Position numbers and translations under genes: made by a program. Below are positions 1-8,598 of a DNA stretch of 64,000 nucleotides, one piece after another (the stretch's first letter is position 1; each line of letters starts with the position of its first letter). Under the pieces are notes generated by a model that had not been told where the DNA came from, ran no database searches, and saw only the letters and a list, made by a program, of their open reading frames with translations. The stretch comes from Bdellovibrionales bacterium (lineage in GTDB: Bacteria > Bdellovibrionota > UBA1018), in assembly GCA_018266355.1 (NCBI GenBank), contig JAFEAP010000015.1, forward strand, positions 58,983 through 122,982, given 5' to 3'.

Positions 1-452
1 ATCTGCTGTTCTCCGCCCGAAAGCGTTCCCGCGTTCTGCTTACGGCGTTCGCGAAGGCGAGGAAAATAATCGAAGACGCGTTCGAGGTCCGCGCCGTAGC
101 TCGACGCCGTCGGCGCGCACCACGCCCCGAGATCGAGGTTCTCCTCGACCGAAAGGTTCAGGAAAATCCCCCGGCCCTCGGGCGCCTGGGAAATCCGACG
201 GCGGACGATCAGGTGGGGCGCGAGGCCGGAGATGCGCTCCCCGTGGTGGAGAATCTCGCCGCCGGAAGGCCGAACGAGTCCGGAAATCGCGCGCAGGGTG
301 GTCGTCTTTCCCGCGCCGTTCGATCCGATGAGCGAGACGATTTCGCCTTTGCGGACCTTGAAATCGATCCCGCGAACCGCTTCGATCGCGCCGTACTTCA
401 CGGAGACGTTCTTCAGCTCCAAAACGACGTCGGACGTTTCGTTCGTCGCCAT
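1..452 (-). CDS. livF: LivF, branched-chain amino-acid ABC transporter ATPase (partial, 3' end outside window)
   Basis: ATP-binding subunit of a branched-chain amino-acid importer, working at the inner face of the membrane with LivG and the LivHM permeases. About 150 N-terminal residues are present. They show a Walker A (GSNGAGKTT), the Q-loop/RRISQAPEGRGIF region typical of LivF, and the ABC signature LSGGEQQ close to the window edge. Walker B and the C-terminus lie outside. The ATG at 450-452 overlaps the livG stop (TGATG), so translation is probably coupled. Order and overlaps make it the last seen gene of livKHMGF. Confidence 0.93.
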   Translation of the reverse strand, partial: MATNETSDVVLELKNVSVKYGAIEAVRGIDFKVRKGEIVSLIGSNGAGKTTTLRAISGLVRPSGGEILHHGERISGLAPHLIVRRRISQAPEGRGIFLNLSVEENLDLGAWCAPTASSYGADLERVFDYFPRLRERRKQNAGTLSGGEQQ

Positions 453-1258
453 CAGGACTTCCCTTTCGCGTCTTTCTTATCCGCGGCTTTTCCGAGGTAG
501 GCTTCGATCACCTTCGGGTTCGACTGGATCTCCGACGGGGTCCCTTCGGCGATCTTCACGCCGTAATCGAGCACGGCGATTCGCTCGCAGATACCCATCA
601 CGAGCTTCATGTCGTGTTCGATCAGGAGGATCGTCATCCCGTGCTCGTCCCGGATTTTCCGGATGGTCGCCATGAGCGCGGCGGTTTCCTGACCGTTCAT
701 CCCGGCCGCCGGTTCGTCGAGGAGCAGGAGCTTCGCCCCGGTCGCCATCGCGCGCGCGATCTCGAGCCGTCGCTGGTCGCCGTAGGGTAGGTTCCGCGCG
801 GACACGCGGGCCCGCGACCGCATCCCGAAAATGTCGAGCAGGCCCAGGCAGGCGTCCCGTTTCCGATCCTCGGCGGCGATCGTCTTCTTCCCGTGGAAGA
901 GCATCGACGCCCACCCGAATTTCGACTGGATCGGATTATGGTCCATCGCGACCATCAGATTTTCGAGTACCGAGAGGTCCTTGAAAAGACGGATGTTCTG
1001 GAAAGTCCGCGCGAGTCCCTTCTTCGTGATGTCGTAGGGTTTCAGGCCCACGAGGGACTGGCCGAAGCCGACGACTTCGCCGTGGGTCGGATGGTAAACG
1101 CCGGTGAGCATGTTGAACGCCGTCGTCTTCCCCGCTCCGTTCGGACCGATGAGCCCGAAGATCGCGCCCTTCGGAACCCGGATCTCGAGTTCGGACACGG
1201 CCTTGAGACCGCCGAACTGCATCGTGAGGTTTTTCGTCTCGAGCGCGAAATCGCTCAT
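452..1258 (-). CDS. livG: LivG, branched-chain amino-acid ABC transporter ATPase
   Basis: Second ATPase subunit of the Liv importer, 268 aa, the usual length for LivG. Walker A is GPNGAGKTT near residue 40. The family-typical GLARTFQNIRLF Q-loop segment follows, then a signature-like NLPYGDQRRLEIARA and Walker B LLLLDEPAAGMN. The LivG-specific stretch MTILLIEHDMKLVMGICERIAVLDYG is clear. The start overlaps the livM stop as ATGA, and its own stop overlaps the livF start, indicating one translationally coupled operon. Confidence 0.95.
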   Translation of the reverse strand: MSDFALETKNLTMQFGGLKAVSELEIRVPKGAIFGLIGPNGAGKTTAFNMLTGVYHPTHGEVVGFGQSLVGLKPYDITKKGLARTFQNIRLFKDLSVLENLMVAMDHNPIQSKFGWASMLFHGKKTIAAEDRKRDACLGLLDIFGMRSRARVSARNLPYGDQRRLEIARAMATGAKLLLLDEPAAGMNGQETAALMATIRKIRDEHGMTILLIEHDMKLVMGICERIAVLDYGVKIAEGTPSEIQSNPKVIEAYLGKAADKKDAKGKS

Positions 1259-2286
1259 GTCGCGCCCCCTTTCGAGGATCTGCGTCCGCGCTTGAAAAGG
1301 GAGGTGATTTCCTTCGTTCCGAAAATCCCGTTCGGACGCGTGAGCATGAGCACGATGAGCAACATCGAATAGATCACCATCCGGAAGTCGAGCTTCGTGA
1401 GTTCCTGGAGCGGACGGAGCATTTCCTTCAGGACGGTGAGGAAGATCGCCGCGACCACCGAGCCCGAGAGGCTACCCAAGCCCCCGAGGACGACCATGAT
1501 GATCACCTCGAATGAACGGTTGAAATCGAACGTTTGGGGATTCAGGTAGCGCAGGTAGTGCGCGAAAAGGGCTCCGCTCACGCCGGCGAAGAACGCGCCG
1601 GTCGCGAACGCCCGCACTTTCGCTTTCGTCGTATTCACGCCCATCGCTTCGGCGGCGATCTCGTCCTCCCGCACGGCGAGGAATTCGCGGCCTTGGCGGG
1701 AATGGATGAGGCGCCAAACGCTGAAGAGCGTGACGACGAGCACTCCGTAGACCCAAGCGAAGGAACTTAACTCCGGGATGTTCGGCATCCCGCGCGCCCC
1801 CCCGATCGCGTCGACGTTCAAGACGATCACGCGGATGATCTCGCCGAATCCAAGGGTCACGATCGCGAGGTAATCGCCGCGCAGACGAAGCGAGGGCAGG
1901 CCGACGAGGTAACCCATGAAGGCCGAGAAGAGGCCCGCGACGACGAGGACTCCTCCGAAGACGAACGGCGAGAGGTTCGGGTCGTTGATGAGGTCGGGAT
2001 GCGAGGCCGCGAGCGACGTCGTGATGAACGCGGAGACGTAGCCGCCGACCGACATGAACCCCGCGTGCCCCATCGAGAACTGACCGGTGAAACCCGAGAT
2101 CAGGTTCAAGCTCACCGCGAGCGTCGCGTTCACGCCGGCGTACATCAGGATCGTGAAGAAGTACGGGTTCAACCGATCCGTGACGAGGAAATGGACGACG
2201 ATCACCCCGGCGAGTGCCGCGATCCACGGCCAGAGCGTCTTCATCCCGTGGGGAGAGCCATTCAGCTTCGCCTCTGGCTTACTCAT
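1255..2286 (-). CDS. livM: LivM, branched-chain amino-acid ABC transporter permease
   Basis: Inner-membrane permease of the Liv system, 343 aa with about ten hydrophobic segments. Family-typical motifs are visible: NLISGFTGQFSMGHAGFMSVG near residue 65, a GLPSLRLRGDYLAIVTLGFGEI block, and the cytoplasmic-loop signature VVLGGLGSLSGSVVAA that contacts the ATPase. It overlaps livH (ATGA at 2283-2286) and livG. Substrate cannot be read from sequence: Liv-type systems also carry other amino acids, amides or urea. Confidence 0.94.
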   Translation of the reverse strand: MSKPEAKLNGSPHGMKTLWPWIAALAGVIVVHFLVTDRLNPYFFTILMYAGVNATLAVSLNLISGFTGQFSMGHAGFMSVGGYVSAFITTSLAASHPDLINDPNLSPFVFGGVLVVAGLFSAFMGYLVGLPSLRLRGDYLAIVTLGFGEIIRVIVLNVDAIGGARGMPNIPELSSFAWVYGVLVVTLFSVWRLIHSRQGREFLAVREDEIAAEAMGVNTTKAKVRAFATGAFFAGVSGALFAHYLRYLNPQTFDFNRSFEVIIMVVLGGLGSLSGSVVAAIFLTVLKEMLRPLQELTKLDFRMVIYSMLLIVLMLTRPNGIFGTKEITSLFKRGRRSSKGGAT

Positions 2287-3185
2287 ACCTTCTCCGTTCG
2301 TTTCGTGCCGAAGAGGCCGGTCGGTTTAAGGATGAGGATCAGGATCAGGAGCGCGAACGCGAGCGCGTCCCGGAACGTCGGATAGCCGTAACCGACGAGG
2401 AACGATTCCGCGAGGCCGAGGATGAGCGCGCCGACGACGGCGCCGGTGACGTTTCCGATTCCTCCGAGCACGGCGGCGACGAACGCCTTCAAGCCCATCA
2501 TCGAACCCATCAGCGGCTCGATCTTCGGATAGATCAGGCCGACGAGAACCCCGCCCGCGCCGGCGAGCGCGGATCCGAGCATGAAGGTGAACGAAATCAC
2601 GCGATCGGTGGGAATACCCATCAGCGAGGCGAGGTCGTGCGAGAAACTCGCCGCGCGCATCGCCCGGCCGATCCGGGTCTTGTAAATGATCGTCTGGAGG
2701 ATCGTCATCAGCACGATCGAGATCCCGAAGACGAGGACTTGGAGAGGGTTGATCTTCAGCTCGCCGAACGAGAAATCGCTTTCGATCGAGAAGATCTGCG
2801 GGAAGAATTTCGGATCCGCGCCGAACACGAGCTGACCGGCGAATTCGAGGAAGAGCGAAACGCCGACGGCCGTGATCAGGAGGTTGATCCGCGGCGCCTT
2901 CCGAAGCGGCCGATAGGCGATCCGTTCGATGAGGAAACCCATCGCCGCGCAACCCGCCATCGCGACCGCGAGGACGAGGAGGAGCGCGCCGAGAGACGGA
3001 TGCTCCCCGAGGTTCAACGCCCGGGACGTGTACATGCCGATGAAGGCACCGAGCATGTACACGTCGCCGTGAGCGAAGTTGATCAGCTGCAGGATCCCGA
3101 ACACCATCGTGTAACCGAGCGCGATGAGGGCGTAGATCGACCCCAGGCTCAGTCCGTTCACGAGGAGTTGAACGAACTCGATCAT
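2283..3185 (-). CDS. livH: LivH, branched-chain amino-acid ABC transporter permease
   Basis: First permease of the Liv importer, 300 aa, mostly hydrophobic with about eight membrane segments. It starts with the family hallmark LVNGLSLGSIYALIALGYTM and carries INFAHGDVYMLGAF. The ATPase-contact loop is KAFVAAVLGGIGNVTGAVVG near residue 235. The ATG follows GGAAG, 13 nt after the livK stop. The stop overlaps the livM start. Confidence 0.95.
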   Translation of the reverse strand: MIEFVQLLVNGLSLGSIYALIALGYTMVFGILQLINFAHGDVYMLGAFIGMYTSRALNLGEHPSLGALLLVLAVAMAGCAAMGFLIERIAYRPLRKAPRINLLITAVGVSLFLEFAGQLVFGADPKFFPQIFSIESDFSFGELKINPLQVLVFGISIVLMTILQTIIYKTRIGRAMRAASFSHDLASLMGIPTDRVISFTFMLGSALAGAGGVLVGLIYPKIEPLMGSMMGLKAFVAAVLGGIGNVTGAVVGALILGLAESFLVGYGYPTFRDALAFALLILILILKPTGLFGTKRTEKV

Positions 3186-3198
3186 CGTTCTTCCGGGC

Positions 3199-4371
3199 TT
3201 ACGGCTTTACGGTCGTTTGGTACTTGTAACCGCCGCCCGCGACTTTCAGGACGACCGCCGACTTCACCGGATCCCGGTGTTCGTTCAACGTGATCACGCC
3301 GGTGACGCCCGGGAAATCCTTCGTCGTCGCGATCGCGTCGCGCACGGCCTTGTTCGTGAGGTCCGGAGCGCGAGTCATCGCGTCCGCGAGGACCTTCGCC
3401 GCGTCGTAACCCATCGCCGAAAGGCCGTCCGGAATTACGCCATACTTCGCCTTGAATTCGCTGACGAACTTCTGCACGGCCGGAGACTGGTCTTCCGGCG
3501 AGTAGTGGTTCGAAAAGTACGAGCCTTCGATCGACTTGCCGCCGATCTCGGTGAGCTTCGGGGAATCCCAACCGTCGCCGCCCATCAGCGGGACGTTCAG
3601 TCCGAGTTCCTTCGCCTGACGGGCGATCAAGCCCACTTCGGTATAGTAGCCCGGGACGTAGATCGCTTCCGGCTTCTTCGCGCGGATCGCGGTCAGTTGC
3701 GATTTGAAGTCCATGTCGCCGGCCGAGAAGCTCTGGTCGACGACGACCTTCCCGCCGTTTTTCGTGAAGGTCTGCGTGAAGAAATCCGCGAGACCGACCG
3801 AATAGTCGTTCTTCACGTCGCGCAGGACGGCGACGTTCTTCACCTTGAGCGTATCGAGCGCGAATTTCGCCATCACCGTGCCCTGGAACGGGTCGATGAA
3901 GCAGACGCGGAAGATGTAATCGCCTTGCTCGGTGACCTTCGGGTTCGTCGAGGACGGCGTGATCATCGGCACGCCGTTCGACTGCGCGATCGGAGCCATG
4001 GCGAGCGAGCGGGAGCTCGCGACTTCGCCGAGGAGCGCTTGGATCTTGTCCTGGGTGATGAGCTTCGTCGCCGCGGTGGCGGCTTCGTCGGGCTTTCCTT
4101 GGTCGTCCAGCGTGATGAGCTTGAATTTCTTGCCCTTCACGCCGCCGGCGGCGTTGATTTGTTCGAAGGCGAGCTCGATCCCGTTATGGGTCGAGGTGCC
4201 GAACGTCGCTTCGCTGCCGGTCATCGAACCGACTTCGCCGACGAGGATGGTGTCGCCCGCGGGAGCGGCGTTCGTCGCGCCGGTAGTGGATTCCTTTTTC
4301 GTACATCCCACGACCGCGACGAGCGCTAGCGCGAGTGCCGAGGACTTGATCATCTTTTCCATAGTCATCAT
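3199..4371 (-). CDS. livK: LivK-type periplasmic amino-acid binding lipoprotein
   Basis: Substrate-binding protein of the Liv importer, 390 aa. The N-terminus is a lipoprotein signal (ALALVAVVGCTKK), so it is probably membrane-anchored rather than free in the periplasm. The Peripla_BP_6-type fold shows in VGSMTGSEATFGTSTHNGIELAFEQ, GEVASSRSLAMAPIAQ, PSSTNPKVTEQGDYIFRVCF and AIYVPGYYTEVGLIARQAKE. The ATG at 4371 follows GAGAGG with a 5-6 nt gap; in-frame ATGs at 4368, 4362 and 4353 are possible alternatives. First gene of livKHMGF. Confidence 0.93.
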   Translation of the reverse strand: MMTMEKMIKSSALALALVAVVGCTKKESTTGATNAAPAGDTILVGEVGSMTGSEATFGTSTHNGIELAFEQINAAGGVKGKKFKLITLDDQGKPDEAATAATKLITQDKIQALLGEVASSRSLAMAPIAQSNGVPMITPSSTNPKVTEQGDYIFRVCFIDPFQGTVMAKFALDTLKVKNVAVLRDVKNDYSVGLADFFTQTFTKNGGKVVVDQSFSAGDMDFKSQLTAIRAKKPEAIYVPGYYTEVGLIARQAKELGLNVPLMGGDGWDSPKLTEIGGKSIEGSYFSNHYSPEDQSPAVQKFVSEFKAKYGVIPDGLSAMGYDAAKVLADAMTRAPDLTNKAVRDAIATTKDFPGVTGVITLNEHRDPVKSAVVLKVAGGGYKYQTTVKP

Positions 4372-4407
4372 TTTTGCCTCTCTACTTAGTCGGGGGACTG
4401 AAGGCAG

Positions 4408-4435
4408 CCTATTGAACTAACCCTTCGAAGGTCAA
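4408..4435 (-). promoter_or_regulatory. possible sigma-70-type promoter of livKHMGF
   Basis: On the minus strand a TTGACC hexamer (4435-4430) is followed after 16 nt by AATAGG (4413-4408), about 37 nt upstream of the livK ATG. The -35 matches well and the -10 poorly, so this is a candidate only. Confidence 0.3.
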
Positions 4436-4466
4436 TCGGTTTTCCCCCGAGGGACGCGGTGCGACG

Positions 4467-4504
4467 AAAAGGAAAAGGGCCCCGTGACCGAAGTCACGGA
4501 GCCC
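4467..4504 (-). terminator. Rho-independent terminator of the 4576-5298 gene
   Basis: Read on the minus strand, a 12-bp stem (4504-4493 with 4488-4477, one G-U pair) closes a TTCG tetraloop and is followed by TTTTCCTTTT (4476-4467). It lies about 70 nt past the stop of the secreted-protein gene and insulates it from livK. Confidence 0.88.
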
Positions 4505-4575
4505 TGAGCTTAGAACAGTTCGGACGCTGCAGCCGGGCAAAGCCCGGTTATCCGCGACCGAACCTACTCACGTGG

Positions 4576-5298
4576 TTAGAACGCGAGGTAGTTGATCACG
4601 ATGAGCTCGGAGTGCGCGCCCGAGTTCGACTTGAGCGAGAGGCGAACCGTGTTGCCGCCCCACTGGATCATGCGGGCCGGGATCGTGAACGAGCCCGAGC
4701 GGTTGTTGTTCGTGCCTTGGAGCTTCATGTTCGGGTAATCGACCTTTTCGCCGTTCGCGCCGACGATGTCGAAGTTCGAGCACTGGGACACGTTCTTGAA
4801 GATGACGTTCAGGTTGCCGCCGGCGACCTTCGTTTGGACGTAGCCGCCGCAAACAGTGAGGGCGCTGTACGCATTCGACGTCATGTAGGTCGTCTTCACG
4901 TTCGGGGTGTTACCCGTCGCTTGGACCTTGATGACGATCGTGTCGGCGTGCTTCGCCGAGTTCGATTGGAGCGCGATGCGGATCGTGTTCGAGCCGTAGT
5001 CGATGAGCGACATCGGGATCGTGAACGAACCGTAGCGGTTCATGTTTTGGCCTTGGAGCTTTTGGTTCGGGTAGTTCACCTTCGAGCCGTTCGCGGAGAC
5101 GATGTCGAAGTTCGAGCACTGGGACACGTTCGAGAAGATGACGTTCAGTTGGGTGTTGTAGTTCGCGACTTTCGTTTGGACCACGCCGCCGCAGCTCGGG
5201 AGGGAGCCGAAGTCGTTCGCGGACATATAGACGGTGCCGGCGAAAGCCGACGACATCGCCAGCATCGAGAGAGCAAAAAGGGAAATGATCGTTTTCAT
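4576..5298 (-). CDS. secreted protein with two tandem ~105-residue repeats, unknown function
   Basis: 240 aa with a Sec signal peptide ending SSAFA-G. The mature part is two similar halves, each with a CGG..QTKV strand, LNVIF.NVSQCSNFDIV, ANG.KV.YPN.KLQG, a GSFTIP block and an NTIR/NTVR..L.SNS segment. Two Cys per half suggest one disulfide each. DNA of the two halves is also very similar (about 20 identical bases around 4770-4790 and 5110-5130), pointing to a fairly recent duplication. Predicted all-beta periplasmic or extracellular protein. GGAG lies 9 nt before the ATG. Not recognised as a named family. Confidence 0.8.
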   Translation of the reverse strand: MKTIISLFALSMLAMSSAFAGTVYMSANDFGSLPSCGGVVQTKVANYNTQLNVIFSNVSQCSNFDIVSANGSKVNYPNQKLQGQNMNRYGSFTIPMSLIDYGSNTIRIALQSNSAKHADTIVIKVQATGNTPNVKTTYMTSNAYSALTVCGGYVQTKVAGGNLNVIFKNVSQCSNFDIVGANGEKVDYPNMKLQGTNNNRSGSFTIPARMIQWGGNTVRLSLKSNSGAHSELIVINYLAF

Positions 5299-5527
5299 GG
5301 GTCAGGACTCCATTCGTTTCAAACGCGGAATTGCGTGAAAGTGTGGCGTCCTTCTAACACCGTTTTCCAAATTTGCGAGTCAGATAATGCAATGCGCCGG
5401 CGCTTCCGTGTCACCAATCAGAACCCGGCGAATTCCCCGTATTTGCGGCCGATTTCACGCACTTCGTCCGCGAAATCGGCGCCGAACGTCACCTTTAATA
5501 TCTGACTAATTTAATCAGAAAAGAGGC

Positions 5528-6136
5528 TTAGAACTGAATCCCATTATCGCCGAGCAGGGCTTTGATCTGCTCGAGCAGGGCCTGGTTCTGGCCGGTCGAA
5601 GCGCGGCGTTCGCGCGTCGCCCGCACGAACTCGGCGAAGTAGTACTTCGCGATTTGTTCCGGCTTCACTTCCTCGCCCTGGAACGTCCATTTCACGTCGC
5701 GGAACGGGCCGATCTGCGCGAGGAGTTCCTGGGCTTTCGAACCTGCGGATTCCGGATTCGCGCCGTCGAAGCCGAACGGGCCGCGCGCGTGGCTCGCGAA
5801 CGAGAGCGCGATCACGCCGTGGGCGGCGTTCGAGACGACGAGCTTGATTTGGTTCCGATACAGCATGAAATCCGCGGCAGTCTGGGCGACCGAGTAGAGC
5901 TTCACTTCCGCGAAACGGCCGCCGGCCTCGGAATAGGAATTGAACACGCGCGAGAATTCATTGAAACGTTCGCGAAGTTCCGAGAGGAAACGCACGGTCT
6001 CTTCCTCTACGATCTGGTGCGGATCGAGGTTCGCGCCCAAACCGAGCAGCCGTTCGGCGTCGGGATGGTTTTCGGCGCGGGCGAGGTCGTGGATCCAGCC
6101 CGAGAGGTTCGGGGAAAAGTCTTTCGAAGTGGCCAT
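5528..6136 (-). CDS. conserved hypothetical cytoplasmic protein
   Basis: 202 aa with no signal peptide or membrane segment. It is mixed helical, rich in charged residues, with central hydrophobic stretches (KLVVSNAAHGVIALSFAS) and a C-terminal helix that may be amphipathic. No catalytic motif is recognised. The ATG follows GGAGTATTTTC. On the minus strand, TTGACA at 6240-6235 with AAAATA at 6215-6210 (19-nt spacer) is a weak promoter candidate. Function unknown. Confidence 0.75.
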   Translation of the reverse strand: MATSKDFSPNLSGWIHDLARAENHPDAERLLGLGANLDPHQIVEEETVRFLSELRERFNEFSRVFNSYSEAGGRFAEVKLYSVAQTAADFMLYRNQIKLVVSNAAHGVIALSFASHARGPFGFDGANPESAGSKAQELLAQIGPFRDVKWTFQGEEVKPEQIAKYYFAEFVRATRERRASTGQNQALLEQIKALLGDNGIQF

Positions 6137-6650
6137 GAAAATACTCCTGTGCTTCCTGCAAAGGGTCCGGGTCGATCGCGAAAACGGAAATCCCGTTTCC
6201 CGCTCGCTCTATTTTGGCGGGCGGGGTCCGGGGTTGTCAAAAAAATAGCTGTCGTAAGTAGGCTCGAGCCCGGATGGGCGGGTTCGAGCTGTTCTGGGCA
6301 AGCGGTTAAAAATCCCGCTTGGAAAGAAAAGGTGCTCTGGAATCGCCAGATTCAAATGGAGCCCCAGGTATTAAAAGTGGGCGCCGTATGCCGGTTTTAG
6401 GCTTCCTAGTCGAACTAGGCATGCACACCGCCGGACAGGAACAGCCCCCTGGGCATTTGAATGTAGGGTCCAGATGATTAAAAGACGACCCCAGAGCAAT
6501 TCTCATTTTACCGAATCTGAATCGAGGAAACCAAGGTTTTTCCCTCGATCTTCGTCAAGGATCGGCGCCGAAAATCACCGAAGTATCGGAAATCCTTGAA
6601 AAGCTTTACAGCATCCGTCGGGAATGACACACTTTTCCCATATAGCGTCT
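6137..6650. other. 514-nt intergenic region with small inverted repeats
   Basis: No convincing gene. It holds a perfect short hairpin, CCTAGT-cga-ACTAGG (6405-6419), and a longer imperfect one whose arms are 6522-6532 and 6535-6548 (TCGAGGAAACC opposite GGTTTTTCCCTCGA). Neither is followed by a T tract. The region is more AT-rich than its neighbours and must contain the promoters of the two divergent flanking genes. A small RNA is possible but not shown. Confidence 0.4.
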
Positions 6651-7823
6651 ATGGGGAAGAAACTACTCGTTGCCGACGATAGCCTGACGATCCAGAAGGT
6701 GATTAAACTCGCCCTCTCCGGGGACGGCTACGAGATCCAAACCGTGTCCGACGGCACCGAATGCCTTCAGCAAGTTTCCCTTTTCCGTCCGGACGTCGTC
6801 CTGATCGACGTCGGCCTACCGGGCCGCTCCGCCTTCGACATCAAGAAGGCCGCGAACGAAGACCCGGACCTCGCGCGCATTCCGTTCATCCTGATGTCGA
6901 GCGCCTTCGAGAAAGTCGACGAGGCGAAAGTCGCGTTGCTGAAGTTCGACGGCCGGCTCACGAAGCCGTTCGATCCGTCGAATCTGAAAGGCGTGCTCAC
7001 CGCCGCGCTTCAGATGAATTCCGGCCAGGCGATCCGCGAATTCGTTCCGACGTCCGCCCCGAGCGCGGGTTTCAGCCTCGAGCCTTCGGAAAAGTCCCGC
7101 CAGATGGCGCGGCCTCCGATCTCGGACAACGACGTGACGGGAGAAATCCAGCTGATGGACCCGAAACTCATCCATTCCGACCCGGCGATTTCCGCTCCGC
7201 CGCCGATCGCGATGCCTTCTTCGGCGCCGATCCCGGATCCGCTTTGGACGGAACCTAGCGGTTCGGTCGACCCCCACCACGACGCCGACATCCGTAACCT
7301 CACCGAATCGACGGTGAAGATGAGCGGACTCGACGATCTCGGCGGATGGAACATCGAGGAAAGCGCGAAAGCGCCGATCCCGGACATCTTCACGCAGACC
7401 GGCCTTTCGCAGCCGGATTTCAACCCGAACGTGACCCACCCTTCGATCTCGGTACCGACTCCGACGCCCGCGCCGATGCCGACCCAGACCGGAATCGCGA
7501 TGGTTCCCCCGTCGGAAGTGCACGGACTCGATTTCGAAATCGGTTCGCCGACTCCCGGTACGAACACGTCGATTCCGATGCCTTCGGCGACCCCGACGCC
7601 TCCCTCGCCGAGCTTCGGCTCCGCGGCCGCTCCGACCGGCGCCGGTCTCGAGAGCATCGTCGAGCGCCAAGTCCGCGAACAGCTCGAGTTTATCGTCCAG
7701 GGCGCCGTGAAGACCCAGCTCGAACAAATGGCCCGCAAAGCCCTACCCGAGATCGCCGAACGCGTCGTGAAGGCCGAGATCCGCAAGATGCTCGAAGGCC
7801 TCGCCGGCGGCTCGAACGACTAG
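6651..7823 (+). CDS. response-regulator receiver protein with long Pro-rich linker
   Basis: 390 aa from the ATG at 6651. Residues 1-120 are a CheY-like receiver: acidic D9/D10, phosphoacceptor D53 in VLIDVGLPG, a switch residue in LMSSAF and the conserved Lys in LTKPF. Residues ~140-320 are a low-complexity Pro/Ser/Thr linker. The last ~60 residues are a charged amphipathic helical segment (IVERQVREQL, RVVKAEIRKMLEG). The layout resembles RomR-like deltaproteobacterial polarity proteins, but homology is not proven. An in-frame ATG at 6624 is less likely because the receiver fold begins at MGKKLLVADDS. No DNA-binding domain or adjacent kinase. Confidence 0.85.
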   Translation: MGKKLLVADDSLTIQKVIKLALSGDGYEIQTVSDGTECLQQVSLFRPDVVLIDVGLPGRSAFDIKKAANEDPDLARIPFILMSSAFEKVDEAKVALLKFDGRLTKPFDPSNLKGVLTAALQMNSGQAIREFVPTSAPSAGFSLEPSEKSRQMARPPISDNDVTGEIQLMDPKLIHSDPAISAPPPIAMPSSAPIPDPLWTEPSGSVDPHHDADIRNLTESTVKMSGLDDLGGWNIEESAKAPIPDIFTQTGLSQPDFNPNVTHPSISVPTPTPAPMPTQTGIAMVPPSEVHGLDFEIGSPTPGTNTSIPMPSATPTPPSPSFGSAAAPTGAGLESIVERQVREQLEFIVQGAVKTQLEQMARKALPEIAERVVKAEIRKMLEGLAGGSND

Positions 7824-7854
7824 ACTCGCCCGGACGGCGTCGAAGCGAACGCCT

Positions 7855-8598
7855 CTAGCGCTTCAACCGGAGCTTGATCTCTTCCGAGTAGAGGCGCTTG
7901 ATCTCCGCCGAACCTTCCTCGCGCGCGAGGAGCTCGCCGTGGTCGCCGTAATTCTCGAACTCGCCGGTAAAGTCCGGCGCGTCGGCGTCGAGGCGGAGAT
8001 CGCGCCAAGCGATCGCGTCGCCGCGGCGGAGAAGCGATGCGCGCGCGTAGTCGGCGCGGATCTCCTCGATCGGTCGCGAGAGCAAACCCGGGAATTTCTC
8101 GAGCAGCGCGGGACGGAATTTTTCCACGTCGACGCCGAGGGACGCCGTCGGCTGGTCGGTTTCCGGCGCGATCGCGCAGTTCACGCCGATGCCCGCGACG
8201 ACGAAGCTTCCCGACGCGGAACCCACGCCCTCGCAGAGGATTCCGCCGACTTTCCGGAACCCGAGTTTTCGGTCGCGAACGCCGAGGTCGTTCGGCCACT
8301 TCAACACGAGGTCCGCGTCCGGCCTGAGCGCGGCGGCCGTTTCGTGGACGGCGAGAGCGACCGCGAGCGGAACCCACGTCATCGGAAATTCGCGCGGCGG
8401 CCGCAGGACGACCGATAAAAAGAGATTCCCCTCGTTCGAGCGCCACTCCCGGCCCATCCGGCCGCGGCCGCCGGTCTGGCGCTTCGCCGAGATCCAGCTC
8501 CCGTGCGGAGCGCCTTCCTCCCCCATCACTCGGGCGAGGTCGTTCGTCGAACCGACTTCGTCGAGTACGGCGTTACGGGGAAAAGCGGCTTTCGTCAT
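7855..8598 (-). CDS. birA: biotin--[acetyl-CoA-carboxylase] ligase
   Basis: Attaches biotin to the carrier protein of acetyl-CoA carboxylase through biotinyl-AMP. 247 aa, the single-domain form without the N-terminal repressor helix-turn-helix. Key motifs are GSTND near the start, TGGRGRMGREW (ligase loop), LKWPNDL and KVGGILCE. The ATG at 8598 overlaps the nadC stop (ATGA). A longer reading frame extends upstream but lacks conserved sequence. Confidence 0.92.
   Translation of the reverse strand: MTKAAFPRNAVLDEVGSTNDLARVMGEEGAPHGSWISAKRQTGGRGRMGREWRSNEGNLFLSVVLRPPREFPMTWVPLAVALAVHETAAALRPDADLVLKWPNDLGVRDRKLGFRKVGGILCEGVGSASGSFVVAGIGVNCAIAPETDQPTASLGVDVEKFRPALLEKFPGLLSRPIEEIRADYARASLLRRGDAIAWRDLRLDADAPDFTGEFENYGDHGELLAREEGSAEIKRLYSEEIKLRLKR

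Noticed and set aside
2214..3293. Long + strand ORFs across liv, fpr/FecR, SpoIIE and beta-helix genes
   Set aside because: Arg/Glu/Asp-rich shadow frames caused by high GC at third positions of the real minus-strand genes.
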